From the NCBI RefSeq assembly GCF_037138995.1, contig NZ_JBAXHI010000008.1, positions 67,742 to 131,741 of the forward strand: a DNA stretch of 64,000 nucleotides, in the 5' to 3' direction. The DNA is from Chlorohelix sp037138995. Lineage in GTDB: Bacteria; Chloroflexota; Chloroflexia; Chloroheliales; Chloroheliaceae. How positions within the stretch are numbered: the first letter of the stretch is position 1; each line of letters starts with the position of its first letter. The notes beneath the pieces were generated by a model. It did not search any database, had not been told where the DNA came from, and saw only the letters and a list, made by a program, of their open reading frames with translations. A program made the translations under genes and the position numbers. This document shows, one piece after another, positions 8,979 through 17,774 of the stretch.

Positions 8979-9656
8979 TTAGCTTTTGCGCTTGTTATAA
9001 TGGCTATCACTTCGGACGAGCGGTTGGGCAGCGCGACTTTTAGGGTTGTTTCGAGTCGGCTTTTTTACTTGCGACAATCCTTGCGATTCGGCTAAGACGA
9101 CAACTTCAGCAGGGTTAAAATAGTTGATTTTGGCATAGGGTCCGAAATCCGGGTCGTTGAAGAAATAGATACGCCCGCTTATTGCCTGTTCCTTTTCCAT
9201 CTTAGCGATAAAATGCCACTTGCCTAGTCCGCTACCAGCCAACCAGCCACCTACGAAACTCCCCAATGAAAGCCCGACCAAATCGGTAAGCATGTAGGTG
9301 AGTATCAGAACGGCGATGAATATCACCACTAGACGGGTGATGTGGTAATTCATGAAGGGTAGCCCGTTGCGGGTCGGTTCGGCAGCGGGCATTTTATTGA
9401 GTCGCGTGATTTCAGTTTTGTTCCAGTTTTGCTCTTTGTTCAGGTTCAGGTAAAGTTGCGTGGCGAGCATAACACGTAAAAAATACCAGACTGCGCCAAA
9501 ACTTAGAAACGAAACAAGCGCACCGATGAGCGACTCCCCGATTTGGGCTGAATCTCTGAGTAGCAATATCCATTCGGCTGTACCAACGATTGCAACGATT
9601 ACACCACCCAAAATATTACTCATCGCCACTTTGCGTATGTGATTAAGCCTGTACAT
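8979..9656 (-). CDS. Unknown membrane protein with cytosolic C-terminal domain
   Basis: I do not recognise the family of this 225-residue protein. It has hydrophobic segments at about 13-32 (ILGGVIVAIVGTAEWILLL), 41-62, and 108-143 (LVVIFIAVLILTYMLTDLVGL, then a glycine-rich helix SLGSFVGGWLAGSGLG). A soluble tail rich in Lys, Arg and Ser follows residue 150. An alternative start at 9623 (MSNILGG) would begin just before the first helix; the longer form has GAAAGAG upstream of its ATG. It is the first gene of an operon with cca and is divergent from recF. Confidence 0.6.
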   Translation of the reverse strand: MYRLNHIRKVAMSNILGGVIVAIVGTAEWILLLRDSAQIGESLIGALVSFLSFGAVWYFLRVMLATQLYLNLNKEQNWNKTEITRLNKMPAAEPTRNGLPFMNYHITRLVVIFIAVLILTYMLTDLVGLSLGSFVGGWLAGSGLGKWHFIAKMEKEQAISGRIYFFNDPDFGPYAKINYFNPAEVVVLAESQGLSQVKKPTRNNPKSRAAQPLVRSDSHYNKRKS

Positions 9657-9741
9657 TGGTTTATTTCTCTTTCAAGCCTATATTATTTTGTCAGTCCGCA
9701 CCTCAATATTATCCGGGCTTACGAGGGATTTGTCCAGCTTA

Positions 9742-9757
9742 TGCTATAATCGGCGCA
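9742..9757 (+). promoter_or_regulatory. Extended -10 promoter abutting the recF start codon
   Basis: TGcTATAAT occupies 9742-9750, a perfect extended -10 element. The ATG of recF begins at 9757, six bases later. Transcription would therefore start at or within one base of the ATG, giving a leaderless mRNA. No Shine-Dalgarno sequence precedes the ATG. Confidence 0.65.
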
Positions 9758-10989
9758 TGTATTGCACTCAACTATATCTCAAAGATTTTCGCAATTACCG
9801 CAAGCTGGATTTGTCGCTTTCGCCCGGTTTGAGTGTGTTTCAGGGTGAAAATGCGGCGGGTAAGACTACTCTGCTGGAAGCGATTTATATGCTTGCCACT
9901 ACTAAATCTGCGCGTGCCGGAAGTGATCAAGAACTGGTGAATTTGGCAGCAGAACCCCAGTTTGGAGTACCCGCTTTTGCTCGCCTCCATGCCAAAGTTC
10001 AGCGTGCCGAAGACGAACTGGAGGCGGAGATAGTGATTACCCGTGATGCGCCAGCGGGCGAAGAACTGGAGCAACCTGCTCCGGCACGCAAACGTATCAA
10101 GCTTAACGGTTCTGCCAAACGAGCGGTGGACTTGATTGGCAAGGTAAATGTGGTGCTGTTTTCGCCGGAAGATTTGGATTTGGTAATCGGTTCGCCTTCA
10201 TTGCGGCGCCGCTATTTTGATATTACACTTTCACAAGTAGATTACCGTTATCTCCGCTGCCTTCAGGATTATACCAAAGTGCTTGCACAGCGCAATGGCT
10301 ATTTGCGCCACTATCGCGAGAAGCAAAAGGCGCAACGGTTGGCAGGTACACTGCGTCAGAAAGAGCAATTGGAATTATCTATTTGGGATGAGGAACTGAT
10401 AAAGGCAGGGTCGTACATCATAAAGCGGCGCTATGAGTGTATTCAAGGGCTGAACCGCCGTGCCGCGTTGCTACACTCTAACTTGCTTGGTTTGCTAGGT
10501 GCTAGCATTACTCCAGATTTTGAATTGGTTTATCAGACCAGTTTTGAATTGCCGCAGGGAGTGGTAGAGAATGAGGGGCAGATTGCCGCCGCTTTTACCA
10601 CGCAGCTCGAAAAAGTACGGTCGCAGGAATTTGTGCGAGGCGTTTCGTTAGCAGGTCCTCACCGGGATGAGTTGTGCTTTTTGCATGAGGGCAAGAATTT
10701 GGCGGTGTTCGGCTCAAGAGGGCAGCAGCGCACCGCCGTATTGGCTTTGAAACTAGCAGAGGCAGGTTGGATGGAGCAACAAACCGAAGAACGTCCAATT
10801 TTGCTACTGGACGATATTCTGTCCGAACTAGACGCAGGACGGCGGCAGTATGTGTTGGATACAGTGCTGGCAATTTCGCAGCAAGTATTAATCACCACCA
10901 CCGATTTGTCTCTATTCGGTGATGCAGAGCGACTCAAGAAAATAGCCCAATTATATAAGGTGGAAATTGGTAGAGTCGTTAGGTTTTGA
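9757..10989 (+). CDS. recF: DNA replication and repair protein RecF
   Basis: RecF is an SMC-like ATPase that loads RecA at gapped DNA with RecO and RecR. The 410-residue protein shows LKDFRNYRKLDLSLSPG, the Walker A motif GENAAGKTTLLEAIYML near residue 36, and SPEDLDLVIGSPSLRRRYFD. The signature region follows, GVSLAGPHRDEL and FGSRGQQRTAVLALKLAE, then Walker B PILLLDDILSELD and the D-loop region. The ATG at 9757 is chosen because homology starts there (MYCTQLYLKDFRNY) and a perfect extended -10 box ends six bases before it. An upstream in-frame ATG would add 23 unrelated residues and lie before the promoter. The acidic insertion near 85-100 (GEELEQPAPARKR) is unusual but short. Confidence 0.94.
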   Translation: MYCTQLYLKDFRNYRKLDLSLSPGLSVFQGENAAGKTTLLEAIYMLATTKSARAGSDQELVNLAAEPQFGVPAFARLHAKVQRAEDELEAEIVITRDAPAGEELEQPAPARKRIKLNGSAKRAVDLIGKVNVVLFSPEDLDLVIGSPSLRRRYFDITLSQVDYRYLRCLQDYTKVLAQRNGYLRHYREKQKAQRLAGTLRQKEQLELSIWDEELIKAGSYIIKRRYECIQGLNRRAALLHSNLLGLLGASITPDFELVYQTSFELPQGVVENEGQIAAAFTTQLEKVRSQEFVRGVSLAGPHRDELCFLHEGKNLAVFGSRGQQRTAVLALKLAEAGWMEQQTEERPILLLDDILSELDAGRRQYVLDTVLAISQQVLITTTDLSLFGDAERLKKIAQLYKVEIGRVVRF

Positions 10990-11000
10990 GAGTTTTTTAA

Positions 11001-12557
11001 TCAAACCTCACTAGCGGCTACTATATCTCGTTGAATTTTTAGCTTTTGCCAGATAACCCAGAGTATTCCAAGCAAAATGGTTCCGGTAAGCCCACCGAAT
11101 AACAAGCCCCCCCAACCGTTAGCGTTGCCTTCAGGGTTGGCAAAACGCAGCCACCATAAGTCGAATTTGTCGTAAGGCGTAAGCTCGATGATTTTGGTAA
11201 TGGCATGCACCCGTTCGGCATCCCACCCGGTATAGTCCATTTGCAGTGAAGCGCCTCCAGTGGCGCGACTGAGGGCGGACGCAGCTAAAAATACTTGTCC
11301 GCGTAGGGGCGAGAGTTCTGGTACAAAACGCCAGTCCGGTTCGGCGTTGGCAGCGCGACTCACGTAAAAATAATAGTTGAATTCGACCAGCGACCCGGTA
11401 ATATTCACCAGAATCCCGGCGACCAGCAGCAATTTGAAGAACTGCTGTATCGGCTTGCTTGGGTTTTGCAGCAGCGGCAGCGCAAAAAGGAATAGGAAAG
11501 GCAGGGCGGGATAAAGATAACGCGAACCCCATGTCCAATCGCCTTCCCAGTTCCAGAATAGGGCGTGAAAGATTAGATAACACAGGAACAAGCTCAGACC
11601 GAAAACCGCTTCAATTCTTTGCTTTTGCCAGAATGGCTTTAAGCCGAAAAGGGCAAGGAGTAGTCCGGGTGCATAGAGAAAGACGCTTTTACCAGAACTG
11701 AACAGGAAGCCGTAGATTCCGCCGTAAACAGAACCGAAGACAAATTGGTCGGCTATCGCGCTGTAGCCTGATTCGGTGAATTTGCCGTAGCGGTAGAAGT
11801 TGTACCAAAGTATCAGCGTGGCGGTAGCCAGTAAGGGCAGCGATAACCATACCATTGTTTGTAACGCATTACGCCAACCCGTTTTCATTATCAGGTAAAG
11901 CAGCAAGGAGATAAAGGCGATGGCTGCTACCGTTTTAAAGAGAATGGCTGCGCCTAGCCAAAACCCGGCGCGAAGTAAATTCCGCCTGTTTTGTCCTTCT
12001 AGCAGCGCGGAGAACATGAGCAAATAGCAGAGCGTGACCAACGGTTCGCTGAAATCGAGATGGCTGTAAACCCAACTCATCGAAGCTATCCCATAGAGCA
12101 GCGTTACCGAAAAAGCGGAGAGCGTGCTAAAGCCTAATTTTCTGCCGAGCTTGAATAGGATTAGCTGCGTTGTGGCGCAAATGAATAGGTTCAACGCGCT
12201 AATCAGAAAACGAGCGGTGGCATTTTCGGCGAAACCGGGCGAGAAAAGCGACAGTAGTTTTATAAAAAGGATAGGGGGGATTTCAACCAACGCTTGCCCA
12301 AGCCCGTATTTGCCATAGAATTTGCCGTCCGCACCGCGCAAGGCGAAACGGGTATCGTTACTGTAACTATCCAACGCACCGCCATTGCCTTCAATAAAAC
12401 TGCGGGCAGTGGCATAACTGGTAAAGCCGTCACCGCTGTAGAGATGCCCGCCGAAGGTTAGGAAATAGAGTAACAGGAAGAAAATGAAAATGCTCCGGTT
12501 CAGTTTCGAGTTTTGAACTTTTAATTTACTACTCAGTACCGAAGGTGCAAGGTTCAT
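11001..12557 (-). CDS. GT-C-like polytopic membrane protein
   Basis: The 518-residue protein has about ten membrane helices. Its first large loop carries GDGFTSYATARSFIEGNGG and KYGLGQALVEIP, the layout seen in lipid-linked-sugar-dependent GT-C glycosyltransferases and related unknown Chloroflexota proteins. A later periplasmic motif, WTWGSRYLYPALPFLFLF, is shared in kind with the gene at 22953. Donor and acceptor cannot be told from sequence. The start lies 14 bases after the stop of the VWA protein gene, so it is the second gene of that operon. It converges with recF, with 11 bases between the stops. Confidence 0.7.
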   Translation of the reverse strand: MNLAPSVLSSKLKVQNSKLNRSIFIFFLLLYFLTFGGHLYSGDGFTSYATARSFIEGNGGALDSYSNDTRFALRGADGKFYGKYGLGQALVEIPPILFIKLLSLFSPGFAENATARFLISALNLFICATTQLILFKLGRKLGFSTLSAFSVTLLYGIASMSWVYSHLDFSEPLVTLCYLLMFSALLEGQNRRNLLRAGFWLGAAILFKTVAAIAFISLLLYLIMKTGWRNALQTMVWLSLPLLATATLILWYNFYRYGKFTESGYSAIADQFVFGSVYGGIYGFLFSSGKSVFLYAPGLLLALFGLKPFWQKQRIEAVFGLSLFLCYLIFHALFWNWEGDWTWGSRYLYPALPFLFLFALPLLQNPSKPIQQFFKLLLVAGILVNITGSLVEFNYYFYVSRAANAEPDWRFVPELSPLRGQVFLAASALSRATGGASLQMDYTGWDAERVHAITKIIELTPYDKFDLWWLRFANPEGNANGWGGLLFGGLTGTILLGILWVIWQKLKIQRDIVAASEV

Positions 12558-12571
12558 TTTCTTTACTTTGC

Positions 12572-15547
12572 CTAGTTTTCTTTTTGTTCTGTGGTTTTTT
12601 CGTTATCAGCTTCGGGTGAAGGTTCTCCCACTACTTTGGGGTTAATCGGAGCGATTGCGGTTGTGTCGGTGGACGAGTTGCTACTAACAAGCGGGGGGGT
12701 TTCAAGGGCAATCCCGGATGTTGCGTCAAGTTCGCCGTTGTTGCTCAATACCCCGCCGGGGCGATGCGTTTCAGACCGCGCCCTGCTATGGGCATAAGCT
12801 CTTTCTTTTTCCATAAAGAGACGATTTACTTCTGGACTAATCCGCGCAGATTCAATTTGACTAGTAGACTCAGCCTGATTACGTTTGCGGAAGCCCTTGA
12901 GGAGCGCACGAGGCGAAAGATTGCCCCTTCTTATGCCGATGTCTAGCGGATATAGTAGCAATAGGAGGGCAACCAAGAATTGCCAGAGCGATTGGATGCG
13001 GTTGGTACGCTGCAAATTATCGTTAAAGGCTTCTTCAGGATTGGTAAGGGTGTGACCGCCTGTAAGAGAGGCTATCTCATCTAGTAATAGCTTGTTGGTA
13101 CCCAATTGTTTGTATTCTGGCGAATAATCGGCGACTGCTCCAACAGTTTGGGAGAGGTTGCCCACCTCCGAGACCTGCCCATTATCCACCGTTACGGTGT
13201 TGTTGTTTGCGCCACCTTGTACATTGATGATGTAACTGCCAGTGTTTTTGGGGACAAAAGACCCTTCATAATGACCCGGTGCGGTCTGTGAGAGCGTAAC
13301 TTCTTCGCTGCTGCCGCTCAGGTTACTATTTACCACGTTGGCATTAATTTCCAGCCCGTTAAGGTACTGGCTATAATTGTTAATAGCATCGGCGGAAATT
13401 TGAACCTTGTTGCCAACGGTTTTGGCGCTGACTTGCATGCCTCCGGTTTCGCTTTCGGCAATAGTCCAGCGCACCGTTTGCGCCCAGAAGCGTGGGAAAT
13501 CATTCCATTTTAGCCAATCGGTAGCCCAACGCGCTTTCGCATCGCTAGTCCAAGCTACCACACGCCCAAGCCCTACCTGCCAATGCGCTAAAAGCGGGTC
13601 GCCCCTGCCTGTGACAAGAGCAGTGGTGGCGAGCGGTCGTATTTTAGCGCCTACATAGCCCAACAGTTGGGGTGTAGCGGTAATGCCTTTCAAAATAGGG
13701 CTTGGAGCATTTACGGTAGGTACAAAAGGTTCTTCGACTATATAGCTGCGGTAAGCAAGATGTGTTTCTTTGGTAAAGATTTTGGGCAAGTTACTGGGGT
13801 CAGTCACGAAATAATAACGCCCTCCACCCTGATCCGCCAGACCTTTGAGTCTTCTTTCATCCACTTCCTTGCCCAATCCTACGGTACTGATGGTAATATT
13901 AGCTTTATTTGCCTCCGCTATCAGCGCGTCATAGTTGGTATTGTCGGAATCCTGACCATCGGTGAGCAAGATTATGTGCTTGTTCTGGGCGGTAACTTTT
14001 TTCAACTCATCAACTGCCGCCGAAAGTCCGGTGGAAATTTGGGTGCCTCCTCCCGGCGCAATTCGCCCAATCGCGCTAACAAGATTGCTAGGGTTGCCCA
14101 TAGGCGCAAGATTAACTACCCATTGGGCGGTAGTATCAAAGGTTACTAACCCAACTTGATCGGAATTGTTTAGCTGATTAGCGGCAAGATATGCCGCATC
14201 TTTGGCAATTTCGATTTTAGGCACACCAGATACGCCTGCGCCCGCCCCGTTGTAAGCCTCTGCCATGCTGCCGCTACGGTCAATAACCAGCGCCATTGCC
14301 ACGCTTGGGGCTTGTAGTTTGTTGGGTAATTGAAGTTCCACCGGTAGCATTTCTTCAAGAGGGGTGCGGAAGTAACCGCCCAGTCCGTAGCTTTCTTCGC
14401 CACCGATCACAATCATGCCCTTGCCTAGATTTTTGACATAAGCTTGGATAATATTCAGGTTATTGGCGGTAAGGCTACTGGCAGGGACATCTACCAACAC
14501 TAGCGCGTCATATTGCGTTAGGTCGGTGAGGTTGGGTAAGCGTTCGGGTGGGATGATGTTCGGCTGAATTTCTCCGGCTGTGAGTGCCTTCTGGAGATTA
14601 GCTGCTTCTTGTTGTTCGGGATGACCATCTACCAGCAATACGCGGGGTTTACCTTTGACCACGCTATAGGCGTTGGCTTCGTTATTCTGGTCTAGGGTAT
14701 CATTTTCGGGGATAATTCGTACCGTGTAGTTTACAAAGCCTTTACTGGTGGCGGTTAGTGCTTGGGAGAAGGTATTGCTGCCTTTTTTCAGGCTAACCTG
14801 ACTTTGGCTAACTTCTTGATTTTGCTGCAAAATATATAGTTTGGCGGTGCCATCGTAATTACTGTCAATGTTGACGGTCAGGCTGAATTGCTCACCTTCG
14901 CGCAAATTGCTGGGGACACTGATATTACCTACTGATACTTCAGGGCTGTTAGCTTGTTCCAATGGCACTACATCAATTTGGATTCCAGTAGATGCCGCCA
15001 GTTTAGCGGCGCTACGTACTTCATCTAGGTTTTGGTTTCCGTCCGAGATTAACACTAGGTGATGCTGTGAGTCGTTAGGCAGCATGGAAGTACCAAGCCG
15101 TACCGCTTCCGCTAAATTAGTGTAATTTGTGCCGGGAGCGCAGGTGGGATTATCAAAATGCTGCTGTTTGTCCACTACTTTTTCGATGCATACATCTTGT
15201 CCGAAAATTGCTACGCCGTATTCTTGATTGTCCTTTATCTTTTCGGAAGCCTGCCGGATGAAATTTGCACCTTGCTGTTTTCCTCCCGCACCTACGCTAT
15301 CTGAACCATCTAGCAAGAATACTACTGCTAGTTTATCGCTTTGGGTGATTAGCTGAATGTCGGCTATGCTCAACACCAATAGGGTGATGATGAGGAGACG
15401 TAACCCTATGCTCAAACGGCGATTCCGCCAGCGTAAAAGAGGGCGAGCGGACAGCTTTTTTTTGCTAGGGCGTGCGATTAGATAGACCAGAGGCAGGAGT
15501 AAAAGCAGAAAGAGAGCTTGGGGATAGCCAAAAGAGATAATGGGCAT
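12572..15547 (-). CDS. Large membrane protein with two von Willebrand A domains and a GATase-like domain
   Basis: The 991-residue protein begins with two helices (QALFLLLLLPLVYLI and LRLLIITLLVLSIADIQL) flanking an Arg-rich loop, as in BatA-type proteins. A first VWA domain has the MIDAS motif DGSDSVG near residue 83. A class I glutamine-amidotransferase-like segment follows at about 305-415 (VLLVDGHPEQQEAANLQ, GMIVIGGEESYGLGGY) without an obvious catalytic triad. A second, complete VWA domain has DRSGSM and LLTDGQDSDN. A beta-rich region precedes a last helix near 880 and a charged tail. Such proteins act outside the membrane as metal-dependent adhesion modules. ATG 15547 is chosen because GGAGAAG stands six bases upstream; the in-frame TTG at 15559 overlaps that site. 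Confidence 0.82.
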   Translation of the reverse strand: MPIISFGYPQALFLLLLLPLVYLIARPSKKKLSARPLLRWRNRRLSIGLRLLIITLLVLSIADIQLITQSDKLAVVFLLDGSDSVGAGGKQQGANFIRQASEKIKDNQEYGVAIFGQDVCIEKVVDKQQHFDNPTCAPGTNYTNLAEAVRLGTSMLPNDSQHHLVLISDGNQNLDEVRSAAKLAASTGIQIDVVPLEQANSPEVSVGNISVPSNLREGEQFSLTVNIDSNYDGTAKLYILQQNQEVSQSQVSLKKGSNTFSQALTATSKGFVNYTVRIIPENDTLDQNNEANAYSVVKGKPRVLLVDGHPEQQEAANLQKALTAGEIQPNIIPPERLPNLTDLTQYDALVLVDVPASSLTANNLNIIQAYVKNLGKGMIVIGGEESYGLGGYFRTPLEEMLPVELQLPNKLQAPSVAMALVIDRSGSMAEAYNGAGAGVSGVPKIEIAKDAAYLAANQLNNSDQVGLVTFDTTAQWVVNLAPMGNPSNLVSAIGRIAPGGGTQISTGLSAAVDELKKVTAQNKHIILLTDGQDSDNTNYDALIAEANKANITISTVGLGKEVDERRLKGLADQGGGRYYFVTDPSNLPKIFTKETHLAYRSYIVEEPFVPTVNAPSPILKGITATPQLLGYVGAKIRPLATTALVTGRGDPLLAHWQVGLGRVVAWTSDAKARWATDWLKWNDFPRFWAQTVRWTIAESETGGMQVSAKTVGNKVQISADAINNYSQYLNGLEINANVVNSNLSGSSEEVTLSQTAPGHYEGSFVPKNTGSYIINVQGGANNNTVTVDNGQVSEVGNLSQTVGAVADYSPEYKQLGTNKLLLDEIASLTGGHTLTNPEEAFNDNLQRTNRIQSLWQFLVALLLLLYPLDIGIRRGNLSPRALLKGFRKRNQAESTSQIESARISPEVNRLFMEKERAYAHSRARSETHRPGGVLSNNGELDATSGIALETPPLVSSNSSTDTTAIAPINPKVVGEPSPEADNEKTTEQKEN

Positions 15548-15652
15548 TAACTTCTCCAATACCCCATACTGGGCACAGGTGGAACGATGAGTTTCCTAGC
15601 GGCATTATACACTAGCAAATTGGGGAATCACAATCCTAATTCGTAAATTAGA

Positions 15653-16258
15653 TTAGTTAGGGGCATCCCCTTCAAATTTGAAGTGGGCGATAGGGCTGTA
15701 AATTGCGCCTTCAGGTAGCAGGGTACTTTGCATTAATACGGCTTCTTCAAAGCGGAAATGACCAAAAGAGCTTTTGCCTGAAAAGGTTTGAAGCGCTTGT
15801 CCCAGACGGCGTTTGTCTTCTGCGCCAATATCGGGGACGCGCCCAAGAGTTAGATGAGGCGAGAATGGGCGCGTTTCGGGGGCAAAGCCAAGCGGTACAA
15901 GGTTCTGTTCTACCGCATGTTGCGCTGCCGCTAACGCTTTCAGGTTGCCGTCTAGCCCAACCCAGATTATACGAGGGGCATCTGCTTTGGGGAAAACGCC
16001 AAGTTTAGCGGCAATCAGGCTAAACGGCTGGACAGGGGCAAGCGCGTTCTTGGTAACGGAAATGATTTCGGGCAAGCGTGAAGCCGCCACATCACCAAGA
16101 AATTTGAGGGTGAGATGGATACCGTCCGGGCGCACCCAGCGTACTTTTCGACTCTGGTCAATGTGCTGTAATTCGACTATTAGGGTGGCAAGTTCTTGCT
16201 TGAGTATAGGAGGTAACTCTAACGCCACAAAACAGCGGACAGTTTCTTTATCGTTCAT
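15653..16258 (-). CDS. thpR: RNA 2',3'-cyclic phosphodiesterase (LigT/ThpR family)
   Basis: This 201-residue 2H phosphoesterase opens 2',3'-cyclic RNA ends to 2'-phosphates. Both catalytic HxT motifs are present: HLTLKFLGD near residue 49 and HLTLGRVPD near 135. The spacing and length fit the family. The N-terminal VRCFVALELPPILKQEL is typical. It lies in the same direction as the VWA operon, about 105 bases upstream of it, and could be co-transcribed. It sits 66 bases downstream of the sigma-factor partner gene. Confidence 0.88.
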   Translation of the reverse strand: MNDKETVRCFVALELPPILKQELATLIVELQHIDQSRKVRWVRPDGIHLTLKFLGDVAASRLPEIISVTKNALAPVQPFSLIAAKLGVFPKADAPRIIWVGLDGNLKALAAAQHAVEQNLVPLGFAPETRPFSPHLTLGRVPDIGAEDKRRLGQALQTFSGKSSFGHFRFEEAVLMQSTLLPEGAIYSPIAHFKFEGDAPN

Positions 16259-16324
16259 AGCTTAGACCGGGCAAAAGGACAAGAGGCTTTAAGTCCATTG
16301 TCTGAAAAATTTGGTTTGCTGGGA

Positions 16325-16864
16325 TTAGGCGGTTTCACGATAACGTTGTATCCGGAAGATAAGCAGCATTATTACTAGCCCCGCTATTAGGCTCAGGAAG
16401 GAGGGCAGATATGGCGTGGTTTGTGCGAATAGGTCAAGAAGATTGCGCCCGTAGCTCATCAAACCGTCTTGCGTATCCAGCATCCAATAAATCAGCCCGA
16501 ATTTATCGCCGTGCAAAAGCGGGGAAAGCCCGAAAAACCAAGCTAATGCTCCAAGCCCAATTAGCAGAGAAACCCAACCCAACGCAAACAGATAGAAGCC
16601 AAGACGATGGCTGACCGACAAGGAGTTTTCATCCTCACTATCGGGTAGCGGTAGGGTGGTGGGCGGCGCGTATTTAACGCGAGCTGCCATCGTAACTTGT
16701 GCTTTTGTTGATTGCAAGGCGGAAAGCCTAGCCAATACGCGGTGGGAAGTATTGCGAGGCGCTTTCAGAACCGGACGTTCGGATAAGACCCGCTCAAGAG
16801 CATCATAATAGTGGATATGAACCCCGGCAACGTTGCTATTTTGATTGTTTTCTTTCATATCCAT
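16325..16864 (-). CDS. Membrane protein paired with an ECF sigma factor, possible anti-sigma factor
   Basis: The 179-residue protein has a hydrophilic N-terminal half (residues 1-85) and two membrane helices, at about 89-113 (LGFYLFALGWVSLLIGLGALAWFFG) and 153-170 (LPSFLSLIAGLVIMLLIF). It starts 16 bases after the ECF sigma gene, the classic arrangement for a membrane-bound anti-sigma factor. The N-terminal part lacks the HxxxCxxC zinc-binding motif of the usual anti-sigma domain, so this role is inferred only from topology and position. GGTAGGT precedes the ATG; an alternative start two codons later is equally possible. Confidence 0.6.
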   Translation of the reverse strand: MDMKENNQNSNVAGVHIHYYDALERVLSERPVLKAPRNTSHRVLARLSALQSTKAQVTMAARVKYAPPTTLPLPDSEDENSLSVSHRLGFYLFALGWVSLLIGLGALAWFFGLSPLLHGDKFGLIYWMLDTQDGLMSYGRNLLDLFAQTTPYLPSFLSLIAGLVIMLLIFRIQRYRETA

Positions 16865-16880
16865 GTTTACCTACCCAAAG

Positions 16881-17633
16881 TTAGCTTAGAACACCCTTCT
16901 GGTGCAATTCACCCAAACGGGTTTTGAGGAGCCCTTTGGCACGATAGAGGTGGGTTTTTACGGTTCCCACCGGAATGTTGAGCGCGGCAGCAATTTCCTC
17001 GTAGGATAATTCGTCCGAATAGTATAGAACAATGATGGCGCGATAGCGAGCGGGAAGCGCATCTACCTGACTCCAGATTATATCGCGCTGTTCGCGCCCT
17101 TCATATTGGATGGAGGGTAAATCGCTTTCGTTGCCGGACAAATTAGCCAGAATATCATGTTCTTCGTTGTCCTCTCCGCTGAACCATTCCACAGAAACGG
17201 TTTTAGGGTTACTACGGGCAGAGCGCAAACGGTTCAAGCAGTGATTGTGGGTTACGCGATAGAGCCAAGTGCTAAATTTGGCATCGCCCCTGAAAGTGGG
17301 TAACGCTTGCCAAGCTTTCAGGAATGTTTCTTGCGTGGCATCATCGGCTTCTTCGGCATTTTGTAAAATTCGGTAGGCAAGGTTATAAACCCGGTCTTGG
17401 TGTAGCTCAATAAGCGTGCCAAAAGCTTGCTGATCGCCTGCTTTGCTCAGTTCAATCAAAGCTGCTTCGGTAGGTGCGGTGTGGGCGGGATGTGCCGCTA
17501 CTACATGGTAGGGGATCGCACCGACCTGTGTATCCAACCGGTTTGGTTCGGTCATTCTCGCTGCCGTTTGTTTACCCTTGTGGGCGGTTAGTGTTTCAAT
17601 TCCACTACGGCTTAGCGTTAACGAAAATCCCAT
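16881..17633 (-). CDS. ECF-type RNA polymerase sigma factor
   Basis: The 250-residue protein has sigma region 2 at about 75-140 (DRVYNLAYRILQNAEEADDATQETF, then FSTWLYRVTHNHCLNRLRS). Region 4 with the helix-turn-helix lies at about 190-245 (LPARYRAIIVLYYSDELSYEEIAAAL and IPVGTVKTHLYRAKGLLKTRL). There is no region 1 or 3, so it belongs to the extracytoplasmic-function class that redirects RNA polymerase in response to stress. The first ATG has AGGTAAGG close upstream. A second ATG at 17555 would remove 26 unconserved residues. The following gene encodes a two-helix membrane protein that is a likely signal partner. Confidence 0.9.
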   Translation of the reverse strand: MGFSLTLSRSGIETLTAHKGKQTAARMTEPNRLDTQVGAIPYHVVAAHPAHTAPTEAALIELSKAGDQQAFGTLIELHQDRVYNLAYRILQNAEEADDATQETFLKAWQALPTFRGDAKFSTWLYRVTHNHCLNRLRSARSNPKTVSVEWFSGEDNEEHDILANLSGNESDLPSIQYEGREQRDIIWSQVDALPARYRAIIVLYYSDELSYEEIAAALNIPVGTVKTHLYRAKGLLKTRLGELHQKGVLS

Positions 17634-17708
17634 TGTGCCTTACCTGACATGCTATCATAGTAATTTTACCGCGACAAGGGGAGAGTTTGCCCGAATTTTT
17701 ATTGCAAT

Positions 17709-17750
17709 AAAAAACCTCTCCCTATCTCACAAGTTGAGACACACGAGAGG
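17709..17750 (-). terminator. Intrinsic terminator of the fumarase operon
   Basis: Read on the minus strand, CCTCTC pairs with GAGAGG around an inner stem (TCTCA/TGAGA), followed directly by six T residues. It lies 25 bases after the beta-subunit stop. The loop side carries GTCTCAACTTG, the same 11 bases as the left part of the operator in front of this operon. Confidence 0.75.
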
Positions 17751-17774
17751 CTTGATTTGTTTCAGCGAGTGTAA

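Noticed and set aside
9688..9756. 23-residue N-terminal extension of RecF
   Set aside because: The extension lies upstream of the promoter element and homology begins at the ATG at 9757.
11131..11583. 150-codon minus-strand frame inside the GT-C-like gene
   Set aside because: It is a shadow frame with Arg/Cys-rich composition and no start signal; the overlapping frame encodes a coherent polytopic membrane protein.
13667..14149. 160-codon plus-strand frame opposite the VWA protein
   Set aside because: Antisense shadow of a well-supported gene with clear MIDAS motifs.
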